DNA of 6,206 nucleotides, taken from Rikenella microfusus. GTDB lineage: Bacteria; Bacteroidota; Bacteroidia; Bacteroidales; SZUA-534. Below the pieces are notes generated by a model. That model saw only the letters and a program-made list of their open reading frames with translations, ran no database searches and was not told the origin of the DNA. This document shows positions 6,034-6,206 of the stretch, in pieces; positions within the stretch are counted from its first letter, which is position 1; the number at the start of each line of letters is the position of its first letter. The stretch spans positions 1 to 6,206 of the forward strand of contig DYQV01000151.1 of the NCBI GenBank assembly GCA_020719105.1, read 5' to 3'. A program made the translations under genes and the position numbers.

Positions 6034-6206
6034 TTTTTCTCGATTCAAATTAAAAAAACTTTTTATCTTGGACTTGGCATGGATTTAACTCGGCTTTGTC
6101 CTTATGAATCAAGATACTTCAAGTATTATGCAAAGGCTGGCTTTTGGGTGCTGTTGCATTGGGTTGCGTTCTATTACTCATTAAGAAAAAATATTGGCAG
6201 GAATAA
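6034..6206. other. Upstream region of the DUF6266 gene, no recognised gene
   Basis: This end piece should contain the promoter of the DUF6266 gene. A TTAATTTG at 6054-6047 on the minus strand is one mismatch from TAnnTTTG, but it lies only 13 bp before the ATG and lacks a -33 partner. A palindrome ATACTT-C-AAGTAT lies at 6114-6126. A plus-strand frame from ATG 6079 is open to the edge for 42 codons but is not recognisable. Confidence 0.4.

Noticed and set aside
6034..6048. An upstream TTG start for the DUF6266 gene (adds five residues)
   Set aside because: The family conserved N-terminus begins at MGKI, which matches the ATG at 6033.
6112..6172. A short minus-strand frame of 20 codons upstream of the DUF6266 gene
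   Set aside because: It is too short, low in complexity (Pro/Gln/Asn/Ala) and has no supporting context.

Overview
The window looks like chromosomal DNA of a Bacteroidota bacterium. It is AT-rich, its genes lack clear Shine-Dalgarno sequences, and the tRNA is preceded by a TTTG / TAnnTTTG promoter. The protein families (a PorT-like outer-membrane barrel, the small START-like protein, a DUF6266 protein) are typical of that phylum. Genus and species cannot be told from this sequence.

Positions 1-4823 are all on the minus strand. Read in the direction of transcription, the order is: a START-like domain protein (4823-4443) with its own hairpin terminator; a LptF/LptG-type permease of the LPS export machine (4357-2819, GTG start); a family 4 glycosyltransferase (2805-1588); a membrane-bound family 2 glycosyltransferase (1601-429); and an outer-membrane beta-barrel protein (359 to beyond the window edge). 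The permease and the two glycosyltransferases are tightly packed: a 13-bp gap, then a 14-bp overlap. They form a probable cell-envelope polysaccharide/LPS operon. The barrel gene follows after 69 bp and may or may not be cotranscribed.

Positions 4824-5173 are a 350-bp AT-rich divergent intergenic region. It contains the tRNA promoter and a hairpin near the START-like gene. A tRNA with anticodon CAT (most likely elongator Met) lies at 5174-5247 on the plus strand, followed by a strong terminator. Its TpsiC loop is unusual: ATCATGC, where TTCRANN is expected.

Positions 5383-6033 (minus) hold a DUF6266-family gene that is intact from end to end except for one in-frame TAG at codon 139. It has its own terminator, which faces that of the tRNA. 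The last 173 bp contain no recognisable gene.

I do not see a clear new multi-gene system here. The most unusual signals are the altered tRNA T-loop and the single amber codon in the DUF6266 gene. Both could be real biology, decay, or sequence error, and each can be tested directly.
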